A stretch of DNA of 64,000 bases from Bizionia argentinensis JUB59 (lineage in GTDB: Bacteria > Bacteroidota > Bacteroidia > Flavobacteriales > Flavobacteriaceae): the NCBI RefSeq assembly GCF_000224335.1, contig NZ_AFXZ01000047.1, positions 16,197-80,196 of the forward strand, read 5' to 3'. Positions 18,823 through 27,512 of the stretch are shown piece by piece. The number at the start of each line of letters is the position of its first letter. The stretch's first letter is position 1. The notes under the pieces were generated by a model. It did no database searches, had not been told where the DNA came from, and saw only the letters and a program-made list of their open reading frames with translations. The translations under genes were made by a program, and so were the position numbers.

Positions 18823-19203
18823 ATGGCAGACGCACATAATTTAGAAATATTTAGAGGTTTAGTGAAATTCAAATCTAATACTCAAAAAATTTGGGGAGTT
18901 TTAATTTTACTTACCATTGTTACAGCAGTAGAAGTAGTTTTAGGTATTTATAAACCTGGGATTTTAATGGGTAATGTTCTAGGGATGAGTATTCTGAACT
19001 GGATTTTTATTATTCTAACCATCGTAAAAGCTTATTATATTACTTGGGACTTCATGCATATGCGTGATGAAACCGCAGCATTTAGGCGTATGGCTATATG
19101 GACAGGCGTTTTCTTAATCTCCTATCTTATTTTTATATTACTTCAAGAAGGTGATTATATAGGAGATGTGTTTGCAAATGGTTTTGTAAAACAAGATTTT
19201 TAA
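18823..19203 (+). CDS. Cytochrome c oxidase subunit IV family protein
   Basis: Small inner-membrane oxidase subunit of 126 residues with three hydrophobic segments (about 22-42, 50-70, 88-108). The central NWIFIILTIVKAYYITWDFMHMRDE region is typical of prokaryotic subunit IV (COX4_pro-like) proteins; their role is structural. It ends the oxidase-subunit part of the cluster and is followed by a strong terminator 18 bases after its stop, so the SCO-containing genes downstream are a separate unit. Confidence 0.88.
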   Translation: MADAHNLEIFRGLVKFKSNTQKIWGVLILLTIVTAVEVVLGIYKPGILMGNVLGMSILNWIFIILTIVKAYYITWDFMHMRDETAAFRRMAIWTGVFLISYLIFILLQEGDYIGDVFANGFVKQDF

Positions 19204-19221
19204 ATCAGTTAAATATTCTAC

Positions 19222-19250
19222 AAAAGGCGGTTTTTTAAACCGCCTTTTTT
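19222..19250 (+). terminator. Rho-independent terminator after oxidase subunit IV
   Basis: 12-base-pair stem (19222-19233 with 19237-19248) around a 3-base T loop, followed by T residues that run straight into the next gene's putative -7 box. Confidence 0.85.
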
Positions 19251-19258
19251 TATTTTTG
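19251..19258 (+). promoter_or_regulatory. Putative -7 box for the SCO unit
   Basis: TATTTTTG, 4 bases before the ATG at 19263. It abuts the terminator hairpin, which occupies the place where a -33 element would be. If used, the transcript would be almost leaderless. Confidence 0.4.
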
Positions 19259-19262
19259 CACT

Positions 19263-19973
19263 ATGAGAACAAAGCAGATAAAAAGGAATGTTATTTTAGG
19301 GGTTTTATTCTTATTACCAGTCATGTTTGTTCTGGTATTATCCCTTTCAGAGGACAACTACAATCCTCTTGAAATAATTAATGAGAACGTCGTTGAGCTT
19401 CCCAAAAACGATAAAGGCATTAAATTAGACGAGCATATTACTGTTCTAGCTTTTTTCGGTAAAAAGCCTATGGAAATGGCAACTTCCGCTTCTAACTTAA
19501 AAGAATTGGTCTATCAGAAGTTTAAAGGTTTTAAAAAATTTCAAATTGTGGTGTTAGTACCTTTCGGTACAGAGGAAGAATCCGAAATCTTATTTAAAGA
19601 AATTGCACGTTATGAAGATTTGCGCTTTTGGCATTTTGTTCATGCAGATGAAGAAGCAATTAAGAAAACTTTTAATGGCTTAAAAGCATCTTTTAGCCTC
19701 TCTAACAACTTAGCTACTGATAATGTGTTTATTATTGATACGGATCGCCATCAACGTGGTCGATTAGATGATCGAAGCGATAAAGAAAGAGAGAATAATA
19801 AACCAGCCTATTCATTGGATGCTTATAACTCTATTCAAGTATCTATTATTAAAAATAAAATGAGTTCCGAGGATTTACGAGTCCTTTTTACTGAATATCG
19901 CCAAAAGCGTAAAGGTAATTTCGATTCGGAAACACGTCGGGCTAATGAATTAAAACCTTCAAGTCATGAGTAA
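19263..19973 (+). CDS. Membrane-anchored protein of the SCO cluster, function unknown
   Basis: Not recognised as a named family. The 236 residues begin with a basic N-terminus and one membrane helix (about 9-28), so the rest should be periplasmic. From about residue 50 an alpha/beta pattern (HITVLAFFGKKPMEM, FQIVVLVPFG, NVFIIDTD) recalls a thioredoxin-like fold, but the redox CxxC is absent. The C-terminus is charged (ARG/LYS/GLU-rich). The stop overlaps the SCO start by 8 bases, and DUF420 follows, so a role in oxidase maturation is likely by context. Inferred: a non-redox thioredoxin-fold partner of SCO. Confidence 0.7.
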   Translation: MRTKQIKRNVILGVLFLLPVMFVLVLSLSEDNYNPLEIINENVVELPKNDKGIKLDEHITVLAFFGKKPMEMATSASNLKELVYQKFKGFKKFQIVVLVPFGTEEESEILFKEIARYEDLRFWHFVHADEEAIKKTFNGLKASFSLSNNLATDNVFIIDTDRHQRGRLDDRSDKERENNKPAYSLDAYNSIQVSIIKNKMSSEDLRVLFTEYRQKRKGNFDSETRRANELKPSSHE

Positions 19974-20721
19974 GAAAACTAGTTATTCGTATGTAGGCAT
20001 TGCCTTTGTTATATTAGTGTTTGGAATATGGTTTATACCTAGAATTGTAGATCGCATTACCAAAGGAGATACAGTTAGAAACGACAACCGAAGTGAGCAG
20101 GTTTCTAAATCCGATTTTTCTGTAGACGAAACGGCCCCTTTGGACTTTATAAATATCAATGGTACACCTAAAAAGGTGCCTTCTTTTAGTTTTACCAATC
20201 AGGATGGTGAAACGATTACAGAAAAAGATTATGAGGGTAAAGTGTATGTGGTTGAATTCTTTTTTACAACCTGTCCAACAATTTGCCCAAGAATGAATAA
20301 AAATTTGGTGCAGATTCAAAATAAATTTGAAGGTTATGAAAATTTCGGTGTGGCATCTTTTACCATTATGCCAAAAACTGATACACCTGAGGTTTTAAAA
20401 GCTTATGCTGAAGAGTATGGAATTACCAATCCAAATTGGAATTTATTAACGGGTGATCAAGATGCTATTTTCGAATTGGCTAATATTGGATTTAATATCT
20501 TTGTGGGTGAAGAAGAAACGGAGGAAGCTGGTTTTGAACATTCAGGGAATTTCGCTTTAATTGATAAAAATGGCTTTGTACGTTCTAGACAAGATCATTT
20601 TGGTAATCCTAAAATTTTCTATTCAGGAATTATTAGTGAAGCCGAAAAATATGATGAGGATGGACAAGAGCAAGAAATTAGTATGCTAAAAGAGGATATC
20701 GCTAAATTGTTGAAAGAATAA
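19966..20721 (+). CDS. SCO1/SenC family copper chaperone
   Basis: Periplasmic, membrane-tethered thioredoxin-fold protein that delivers copper to, or reduces, the CuA site of cytochrome oxidase subunit II. The 251 residues have one N-terminal membrane helix (about 7-24), the copper-binding CxxxC in TTCPTICPRM (about residues 102-111), and the third ligand His in EHSGNFALID (about 191). All three metal ligands are present. It overlaps the preceding gene by 8 bases and the following DUF420 gene by 1 base, a tightly coupled unit. The link to the oxidase genes just upstream supports the function. Confidence 0.94.
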   Translation: MSKKTSYSYVGIAFVILVFGIWFIPRIVDRITKGDTVRNDNRSEQVSKSDFSVDETAPLDFININGTPKKVPSFSFTNQDGETITEKDYEGKVYVVEFFFTTCPTICPRMNKNLVQIQNKFEGYENFGVASFTIMPKTDTPEVLKAYAEEYGITNPNWNLLTGDQDAIFELANIGFNIFVGEEETEEAGFEHSGNFALIDKNGFVRSRQDHFGNPKIFYSGIISEAEKYDEDGQEQEISMLKEDIAKLLKE

Positions 20722-21251
20722 TGAACTCAAACGTACAAGCAGAACAGAAATATAACAAATGGATTATTATCCTGTCTGTGGTTATTCCTATCGTAGTAGC
20801 CGTTCTTTTTGGTGTTAAAATACCGAATGTAGAGCCGCTTACATTTTTACCGCCAATTTATGCAACAATTAATGCCTTTACTGCTTTGGTTTTAGTTGCA
20901 AGCTTTTTAGCAATTACCAATGGCAAACGAAAATTACATGAAAAGTTAATGAAGCTTGCTATTATGCTTTCCGTGGCATTTTTAGCTATGTATGTGGCGT
21001 ATCATATGACAAGCGATTCTACAAAATACGGTGGAGAAGGTGTTATTAAATATGTGTATTATGTTATTTTACTTTTACATATAGTTTTGTCAATCGTAGT
21101 TATTCCTTTTGTATTAATAACTTATGTTCGTGCTATTACTAATAATATTGAGCGTCATAAAACGATAGCGCGCATAACCTTTCCATTATGGTTATTTGTT
21201 GCGGTTTCTGGTGTTGTGGTATTTATTATGATTTCACCATACTACGCTTAA
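20721..21251 (+). CDS. DUF420 family membrane protein
   Basis: Integral membrane protein of 176 residues with five likely helices (about 14-34, 45-66, 82-102, 112-133, 150-172). Conserved His residues (KLHEKLMKLA; AYHMTSD; HIVLSIVVIP; ERHKTIARIT) are placed as in DUF420 proteins, which resemble the CtaG/cytochrome-oxidase assembly group and often sit beside SCO genes. A heme or copper role is plausible but unproven. It overlaps the SCO stop by one base. Confidence 0.85.
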   Translation: MNSNVQAEQKYNKWIIILSVVIPIVVAVLFGVKIPNVEPLTFLPPIYATINAFTALVLVASFLAITNGKRKLHEKLMKLAIMLSVAFLAMYVAYHMTSDSTKYGGEGVIKYVYYVILLLHIVLSIVVIPFVLITYVRAITNNIERHKTIARITFPLWLFVAVSGVVVFIMISPYYA

Positions 21252-21300
21252 TATGCAAATGATGGTGCAAGTTTAATCGATTATAGTTTAATTTTTAATT

Positions 21301-21528
21301 ATGAAAAAAGCAATTATTCTTACCCTAATTATAACACTCTTTTATGTTATTCCTGCTGAAGCACAGTGCGCCATGTGTCGCGCCGTTTTAGAAACTGAAG
21401 AAGGTCAAGGACAAGCTAAAGGTATTAATAATGGTATTGTATACTTAATGGCGGTACCGTATGTTTTAGTTGGTGGTATAGGTTTATTTATTTTTCGCAG
21501 TTTTAGGACTAAAAAGGATAAAAACTAA
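21301..21528 (+). CDS. Small membrane protein with signal peptide and CxxC
   Basis: A 75-residue protein: an N-terminal secretion signal (about 1-21, ending AEA), then QCAMCRAVLETEEGQG with a CAMC pair right after the cleavage point, and one membrane helix (about 46-66) before a basic tail. Codon use looks like its neighbours, and it closes the SCO-DUF420 group, 49 bases downstream. The placement suggests a thiol- or copper-related helper of oxidase assembly, but I do not recognise a characterised homologue. Confidence 0.75.
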   Translation: MKKAIILTLIITLFYVIPAEAQCAMCRAVLETEEGQGQAKGINNGIVYLMAVPYVLVGGIGLFIFRSFRTKKDKN

Positions 21529-21717
21529 AACAACTGATGTTTAGAGGTTTTATTTTATTTATTTTTTAAAGATGGCATTATGTCAGAATTTGATAAATAG
21601 CGATTTCTAATAAATTCTTAATCAAATTATTCGTGATTTTAAGACAATAACCTGTTAAAAACCAATTATTTGTAAAAGTTTTAACACATTTCGAAAAACC
21701 ATCGTTTAAAATATATC

Positions 21718-21725
21718 TACATTTG
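21718..21725 (+). promoter_or_regulatory. Putative -7 box for the ABC export operon
   Basis: TACATTTG matches TAnnTTTG. It lies 66 bases before the ATG at 21792, in a 263-base gap after the oxidase cluster, so the operon probably has its own promoter. A TTG at -33 is not evident. Confidence 0.45.
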
Positions 21726-21791
21726 GTGTAACAATTAGTTGTTTTGCAAGTCTTACTTGTAGAATAGAATTTAAACCAACCAAAGTAGATT

Positions 21792-22493
21792 ATGTTATCA
21801 ATCAGCAAACTGCACAAATCCTATCCAATAGGTGACTCAAGTTTACATGTTTTAAAAGGTATTGATCTTTCTGTTGAAGAGGGTGAAATGGTCGCTATTA
21901 TGGGTTCATCTGGATCAGGTAAATCTACATTGTTAAATATAATTGGTATGCTAGATGAAGCCGATGAAGGTGAATATATTCTAGACGGCGTGCCTATTAA
22001 AAATCTTACCGAGAAAAAAGCAGCTATTTATAGAAACAAGTTTTTAGGATTTATTTTTCAATCCTTTAATCTAATTAATTATAAAAACGCCATTGATAAT
22101 GTTGCATTGCCATTATACTATCAAGGTTTAAAACGTGCAGAACGTTTGGAATTAGCTATGTTTCATTTAGAAAAAGTAGGTTTAGCCAATTGGGCAAAGC
22201 ATTTACCAAACGAATTGTCAGGTGGACAAAAACAACGTGTAGCAATTGCGCGAGCTTTAGCTGCAAATCCTAAATTATTACTCGCCGATGAACCTACAGG
22301 AGCACTTGATACCACAACGTCTTATGAGATTATGGCTTTTATTCAGCAGTTAAACGATGAAGGAAAGACTATTCTTATGGTTACACACGAAGAGGATATA
22401 GCCAATATGTGTAAACGTATTGTACGTTTAAAAGATGGTGTTATTATAGAAGATGAGTTTGTAGAACAAGTAAGAGCCGAACAATATGTTTGA
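21792..22493 (+). CDS. ABC transporter ATP-binding protein (MacB/LolD type)
   Basis: Cytoplasmic ATPase of a type VII (MacB-like) ABC system. The 233 residues have Walker A GSSGSGKST (about 37-45), Q-loop in FIFQSFNLI, signature LSGGQKQR (about 141-148), Walker B LLLADEPTGAL (about 160-170) and switch His in MVTHEE. All catalytic residues are intact. It overlaps the first permease by 8 bases and heads a five-gene unit of ATPase, two permeases, adaptor and TolC, so it should power an efflux or mechanotransmission pump. Substrate unknown. Confidence 0.95.
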   Translation: MLSISKLHKSYPIGDSSLHVLKGIDLSVEEGEMVAIMGSSGSGKSTLLNIIGMLDEADEGEYILDGVPIKNLTEKKAAIYRNKFLGFIFQSFNLINYKNAIDNVALPLYYQGLKRAERLELAMFHLEKVGLANWAKHLPNELSGGQKQRVAIARALAANPKLLLADEPTGALDTTTSYEIMAFIQQLNDEGKTILMVTHEEDIANMCKRIVRLKDGVIIEDEFVEQVRAEQYV

Positions 22494-23715
22494 TATAGAC
22501 CTTTGGCGTGAAATATTTCAAAGTATTAATAAAAACCGAACGCGAAGTTTACTCTCGGGATTTACAGTAGCCTTTGCTATCTTATTATTTGCCATTCTTT
22601 TTGGTTTAGCAAATGGTTTACAGAATACGTTTTCGAAAGCCTTTAATGACGATGCCAATAATGCCATTATGATTTATTCGGGAATGACTTCCAAAGCGAA
22701 TAAGGGACTTCAGGCTGGCAGACGTATTCAATTTAAAAACGAGGATTATCAATATTTAAAAGAGGAATATAATGACAAAGTTCAATATATAACCTCACGC
22801 GTTTATAGAAATGTAACCGCTACATTTCAAAATGAAAAAAGTACTTATTCCGTTGTAGCCGTTCATCCCGATCATCAATATTTAGAAAAAACTATGATCG
22901 ATCAAGGACGCTATATCAATGAAATGGATGTTAGCCAGCATACCAAAGTTGTTGTTATCGGTCGACTGGTTGAAGAAGATTTGTTTCCAAAAACATTCGC
23001 TTTAGGAAAGTACATTAACCTAGACGGTATTGCTTATAAAGTAGTGGGCGTTTTCTCGGATGATGGTGGCGATAATGAAGAACGTTATATTTTTATGCCT
23101 ATTTCTACAGCACAACGCTTATATGGGAATAATGATTATATCGATCAGATAAACCTGACCTATAAACCGGATATGAGCTATGATCAAGCCATTGCTTTTG
23201 GTAGGACATTGACGACTAAAATGAAAGATCGTTTTGATATAGCTGAAACAGATCAACGGGGTATTCGAATTCAGAATATGGCGGAAGGAACCAAACAAGT
23301 AGAGCAAATGACAACAGCTTTAGGTTTTATTATTCTAGTTATTGGTTTTGGAACCTTAACAGCTGGTATAGTTGGTATTAGTAATATTATGATTTTTATT
23401 GTAAAAGAGCGTACCAAAGAAATCGGAATTCGAAAAGCATTAGGTGCAACACCGAGATCTATTGTTTCGATTATTTTAATAGAATCTATTTTAATTACAG
23501 CCATTGCTGGTTATGTGGGCTTATTACTCGGTATGGGGATTTTAAAATTGGCTGCGCCGACATTGGAAACCTATTTTATTACCGATCCAAGTGTACAGCC
23601 CTCATTAATAATTGCCGCAACCGTTACATTGATTGTAGCAGGCGGAATTGCGGGCTACTTGCCAGCAAAAAAAGCATCACAAATCAAACCTATTGTAGCA
23701 CTAAGAGACGACTAA
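22486..23715 (+). CDS. ABC transporter permease, MacB/FtsX type (first)
   Basis: Inner-membrane permease of 409 residues with one N-terminal helix (about 22-44), a large periplasmic MacB_PCD domain (about 50-270), and three C-terminal helices (about 280-305, 330-355, 368-390). The cytoplasmic coupling segment IVKERTKEIGIRKALGATPRSI (shown in part) is a hallmark of FtsX/MacB permeases. In E. coli MacB, ATPase and permease are fused; here they are separate and two different permeases follow each other, implying a heterodimer. Confidence 0.93.
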   Translation: MFDIDLWREIFQSINKNRTRSLLSGFTVAFAILLFAILFGLANGLQNTFSKAFNDDANNAIMIYSGMTSKANKGLQAGRRIQFKNEDYQYLKEEYNDKVQYITSRVYRNVTATFQNEKSTYSVVAVHPDHQYLEKTMIDQGRYINEMDVSQHTKVVVIGRLVEEDLFPKTFALGKYINLDGIAYKVVGVFSDDGGDNEERYIFMPISTAQRLYGNNDYIDQINLTYKPDMSYDQAIAFGRTLTTKMKDRFDIAETDQRGIRIQNMAEGTKQVEQMTTALGFIILVIGFGTLTAGIVGISNIMIFIVKERTKEIGIRKALGATPRSIVSIILIESILITAIAGYVGLLLGMGILKLAAPTLETYFITDPSVQPSLIIAATVTLIVAGGIAGYLPAKKASQIKPIVALRDD

Positions 23716-23716
23716 T

Positions 23717-24961
23717 ATGTTTAAATTTTTAACAGCGAGAGATACTTGGCAAGAGGTTTTTGATAGTCTTAGTAAAAACAAACTACGATCTATTTTAACC
23801 ATGGTGGGCGTATGGTGGGGTATTTTACTACTTATTGGTCTATTGGGTTCTGCCCGGGGACTTGAAAACTCATTTAACCGTTTGTTTGGCGATTTTGCCA
23901 CGAACAGTGTGTTTGTTTGGGCACAAAGTACCAGTAAGCCTTTTAAAGGTTTTCAAGAGGGGAAACGCGTTCAGCTAACGTTATCTGATGCTAAAAAGAT
24001 AGAGGAAAACGTAGAAGGTATCGAATTTGTTGTGCCAAGAAGTCAGAGTCAAGCACTAGTGATTCGTAATTTTTTATCTGGTAACTTTAGTATTAATGGT
24101 GATTATCCGTTGCTTGATAAAGTTCAGAAGAAGAAGTTAATTCACGGCCGTTTTATCAATCAAAATGATATTGATGGTAATAAAAAAATGGCAGTGATAT
24201 CGGAAAGTGTGTATAAGCAACTTTTTGAAAAAGATGAAATGGCCATTGGCGAGTTGATTCAAATAAACAGTATGAACTTTAAAGTGATTGGTGTTTTTGA
24301 AGATGGTAATATGAGTATGGGACCATCCTCTGATATGCACATTCCTTTTACAACGTTTCAGCAAATTTATAATCGCGGCGAAAACATCAATTGGATGATG
24401 ATTACTGGTAACCCAGAATACGATATCACCCAAATTGAAGAAGACGCCAAGCTCATTTTACGAAACTTAAACCAAGTTCACCCTGAAGATAAACGTGCCT
24501 TTGGAAGTTTTAATTTAGGAAAGGAATTTGCAAAAATAACAGGCTTTCTTGTCGGGATGCAATTTCTAACCTGGTTTGTTGGTATAGCCACGCTTATAGC
24601 AGGTGTTTTTGCCATTGGTAATATTTTATTAATTACTGTAAAAGAGCGTACCAAAGAAATTGGTGTACGGCGCGCATTAGGTGCTACACCTTATGAGATA
24701 AAACGTCAGATTTTATTAGAAGCAGTTTTTATTACTCTAGTAGCTGGTTTTTTTGGAATTATAAGTGGCGGTTGGATACTGATTTTTCTAGACGCTGCTT
24801 TTGGGCAAGGTCCCGATGCGGCTATTGTAAATGCATCCGTATCTATTACAGTCGTATTTGTAGCACTCCTAATACTTGTTGTTTTAGGAACTTTAATCGG
24901 ACTTATTCCCGCCATTAAAGCCACAAGTGTCAAACCAATTGATGCTTTACGCGAAGAATAA
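23717..24961 (+). CDS. ABC transporter permease, MacB/FtsX type (second)
   Basis: A second MacB_PCD/FtsX permease of 414 residues beginning one base after the first. Same plan: N-terminal helix (about 22-44), periplasmic domain, three C-terminal helices, and a coupling motif (VKERTKEIGVRRALGATP). It is clearly paralogous to its neighbour (both have KERTKEIG plus GATP) but diverged in the periplasmic part, which fits a heterodimeric transporter in which each half contacts the adaptor differently. An early tandem duplication is the simplest origin. Confidence 0.93.
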   Translation: MFKFLTARDTWQEVFDSLSKNKLRSILTMVGVWWGILLLIGLLGSARGLENSFNRLFGDFATNSVFVWAQSTSKPFKGFQEGKRVQLTLSDAKKIEENVEGIEFVVPRSQSQALVIRNFLSGNFSINGDYPLLDKVQKKKLIHGRFINQNDIDGNKKMAVISESVYKQLFEKDEMAIGELIQINSMNFKVIGVFEDGNMSMGPSSDMHIPFTTFQQIYNRGENINWMMITGNPEYDITQIEEDAKLILRNLNQVHPEDKRAFGSFNLGKEFAKITGFLVGMQFLTWFVGIATLIAGVFAIGNILLITVKERTKEIGVRRALGATPYEIKRQILLEAVFITLVAGFFGIISGGWILIFLDAAFGQGPDAAIVNASVSITVVFVALLILVVLGTLIGLIPAIKATSVKPIDALREE

Positions 24962-25020
24962 AACCTAGAAATTGATATATAAACAGACCATTGACCAATT
25001 AAAAATAATAAAACAATCAA

Positions 25021-26130
25021 ATGAATAAAGCAGTAAAAATCATCATTGGCATAGTAGTATTAGTACTATTTGTTTGGGTAATTAAGTATTTTAAAGACTC
25101 AAATTCCAAAGCTATTGAAGAGTTTAAAGTAGAAACACCGTTTTTTACCTCTATCAAAACAAAAGTAGTAGCAACTGGGAAATTAAATCCAGAGGAAGAA
25201 ATTGAATTAAAACCACAAATTTCAGGTATCGTAGATAAAATTGCGGTCTTGGAAGGTGATATTGTAAAGAAAGGCGATTTAATTGCGAAAATTCGCGTCG
25301 TACCAAATGAGCAAAGTTTGGTAAGCGCTAGAAGTCGTATTAATACGGCCCAATTATCTTACGATAATTCAAAAACTCTTTATGACAGGAATAAATCGCT
25401 TTTTGATAAAGGTGTAATTTCTAAACAAGATTTCGAAAACAGCGAATTGTCGTTAAATCAATCTAACGAATCATTACGTCAGGCACAAAACGATTTTCAA
25501 ATTATCAGACAAGGATCGTTATCAGGAGGAAGCTCTGCAAATACCAATATTGTTGCACAAATTTCAGGAACGGTTTTAGAAATTCCTATTCGTGAAGGTG
25601 ACCAAGTTATTGAAAGTAATAACTTTAACGCCGGAACAACGATTGCAACTATTGCAGATATGAGCAAAATGATTTTTGAAGGTAAAGTAGATGAATCGGA
25701 AGTTGGAAAACTAGAGGAAGGTAAAGATATAATTGTCATTTTAGGCGCGATTAATCAGAAACAATTTCCTTCAAAATTAACATTTGTAGCCCCAAAAGGT
25801 ATTGAAGAAAATGGCGCGGTACAATTTGTAATTAAAGCTGATGTGGATGTTGAAGATTCAACAAAAATCAGAGCTGGATATAGTGCCAATGCCGAAATTG
25901 AAATGGAAAGCAAGGATAGTGTAATGGTTGTAAAAGAAGCATTATTGCAGTTTAACAGATTCACTGAAAAGCCTTATGTAGAAGTACAAAAAGCGGATGG
26001 TTCTTTTGAAGAAAAATATGTGGAACTAGGTATTTCTGATGGTATTAATGTGGAGATTACCGATGGTGTAACGGAAACAGATAAAATAAAAGTTTGGAAC
26101 AAAGCTAAAGAAGATAACAATGATGATTAA
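25021..26130 (+). CDS. HlyD/RND-type periplasmic adaptor subunit
   Basis: Periplasmic adaptor (membrane fusion protein) of 369 residues bridging the inner-membrane pump and TolC. An N-terminal membrane anchor (about 5-22) is followed by a split lipoyl domain (first half around ELKPQISGIVDKIAVLEGD, second around AQISGTVLEIPIREGD), an alpha-helical hairpin (about 95-165), and beta-barrel and membrane-proximal domains. It matches the MacA group. The stop overlaps the TolC start by 11 bases, so the two are co-translated. Confidence 0.93.
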   Translation: MNKAVKIIIGIVVLVLFVWVIKYFKDSNSKAIEEFKVETPFFTSIKTKVVATGKLNPEEEIELKPQISGIVDKIAVLEGDIVKKGDLIAKIRVVPNEQSLVSARSRINTAQLSYDNSKTLYDRNKSLFDKGVISKQDFENSELSLNQSNESLRQAQNDFQIIRQGSLSGGSSANTNIVAQISGTVLEIPIREGDQVIESNNFNAGTTIATIADMSKMIFEGKVDESEVGKLEEGKDIIVILGAINQKQFPSKLTFVAPKGIEENGAVQFVIKADVDVEDSTKIRAGYSANAEIEMESKDSVMVVKEALLQFNRFTEKPYVEVQKADGSFEEKYVELGISDGINVEITDGVTETDKIKVWNKAKEDNNDD

Positions 26131-27508
26131 TTTTAATAAATTACTTACCCTCACATTTTTCACTGTCGGATTTTCTGTTAGTCTATTTGCTCAAGAAAAA
26201 GTTTGGACCTTACAAGAAAGTGTAGATTACGCCCTGGAAAATAACATTAGAGTTAAACAAACAGCGCTAGACACGGAAATTGCCGATCAAAATTTGGTGA
26301 CCGCACGTGGAAATTTTTTACCGAATTTAAATGGAAGTGCCTCTCAAAACTGGAACTTCGGCTCATTTATTAGTCAAGACGGTACGCGAGTAGCTAGAGA
26401 TTCTAGAGGAAACAGCTTTGGACTAAACACTGGCGTAACCCTATTTAATGGATTTCGGAACACCAGTGTTTTTAAACAGGCTAAATTAGGTATTGAATCA
26501 AGTCAGTTACAATTAGATATTTTAAAAGATAACATTTCTTTAAATGTAGTAAACCAATATTTGAATATTCTTTTGAATAAAGAAAATTTAAAAGTGGCGA
26601 CGGAGCAAATCCTTATTTCTGAAAAACAAGTTAATCGCATAACAGAATTGGTAGATTCAGGCGTTCGCCCAAGAGCCGATCTGTATGAAGTTCAAGCACA
26701 ATTGGCAAGTGACCAAGAGCGTTTAATCAACGCAGAAAATAGTGTGGATTTGGCTGTTTTAGCCCTAGCACAGCTATTGCAGGTTTCTCATGATGGATTT
26801 GAGGTAGAAAGTATAGAATTAAATATTCCGTCCGTTATGATTCAAGGAAAGAGTACAGATGATATTTATGAATATGCGGTTCAAAACAGACCGGAAATTA
26901 AACAAGCAGAGTTAAGTATTGAAAACGCGCAATTAGATGTAGACATAGCTAAAAGCGCTTTTTATCCTACTTTAAGTTTTGGTGCCGGTTTAGGAACTTC
27001 ATATCAGCATTTTCAAGGTCAAAACGACACACGTGTCGTGTTTCCAGATCCATCCGATCCTACTAACTTTGCAGTGCTACCCAACGGTTTCGGACAGCAA
27101 TTTGAAGATAATTTAGGATACAATTTAGGTTTTAATTTAAATATCCCTATTTTTAACGGGTTCCAAACCAAAGCAAATGTAAACCGTGCAGTTATTAATA
27201 GTAAAAAAATTGCTTATTCGCTAGAACAAGAAAAGCAAGATTTACGTACTAGTATAGAGCAAGCATACGCTGACGCTAAAGCTGCTTTTAAACAATTTGA
27301 GGCTTCTCAAACATCATTAGAAGCCCAAAACGAATCGTTTAATAATGCACAGGAAAGTTATAATTTTGGTGTGATGAATGCTTTTGAACTCGAACAAGTT
27401 CGAAACCGCTATACAAATGCACAAGCCAATTTAATTAACGCTAAATATAACTTTGTATTTAAAACGAAAGTATTAGATTTCTATTTAGGAATCCCTTTAA
27501 CAGAATAA
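26120..27508 (+). CDS. TolC family outer-membrane efflux protein
   Basis: Outer-membrane channel of 462 residues: signal peptide (about 1-23, ending LFAQ) and two outer-membrane efflux protein repeats with long coiled-coil helices. Typical sites are the N-terminal WTLQESVDYALENN and the repeat boundary AVQNRPEIKQAELSIENAQ. Overlaps the adaptor gene by 11 bases and completes the tripartite system. An internal NGF motif with barrel strands occurs in each half (VTLFNGFRNTS and NIPIFNGFQTKA). Confidence 0.93.
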   Translation: MMINFNKLLTLTFFTVGFSVSLFAQEKVWTLQESVDYALENNIRVKQTALDTEIADQNLVTARGNFLPNLNGSASQNWNFGSFISQDGTRVARDSRGNSFGLNTGVTLFNGFRNTSVFKQAKLGIESSQLQLDILKDNISLNVVNQYLNILLNKENLKVATEQILISEKQVNRITELVDSGVRPRADLYEVQAQLASDQERLINAENSVDLAVLALAQLLQVSHDGFEVESIELNIPSVMIQGKSTDDIYEYAVQNRPEIKQAELSIENAQLDVDIAKSAFYPTLSFGAGLGTSYQHFQGQNDTRVVFPDPSDPTNFAVLPNGFGQQFEDNLGYNLGFNLNIPIFNGFQTKANVNRAVINSKKIAYSLEQEKQDLRTSIEQAYADAKAAFKQFEASQTSLEAQNESFNNAQESYNFGVMNAFELEQVRNRYTNAQANLINAKYNFVFKTKVLDFYLGIPLTE

Positions 27509-27512
27509 CGCC

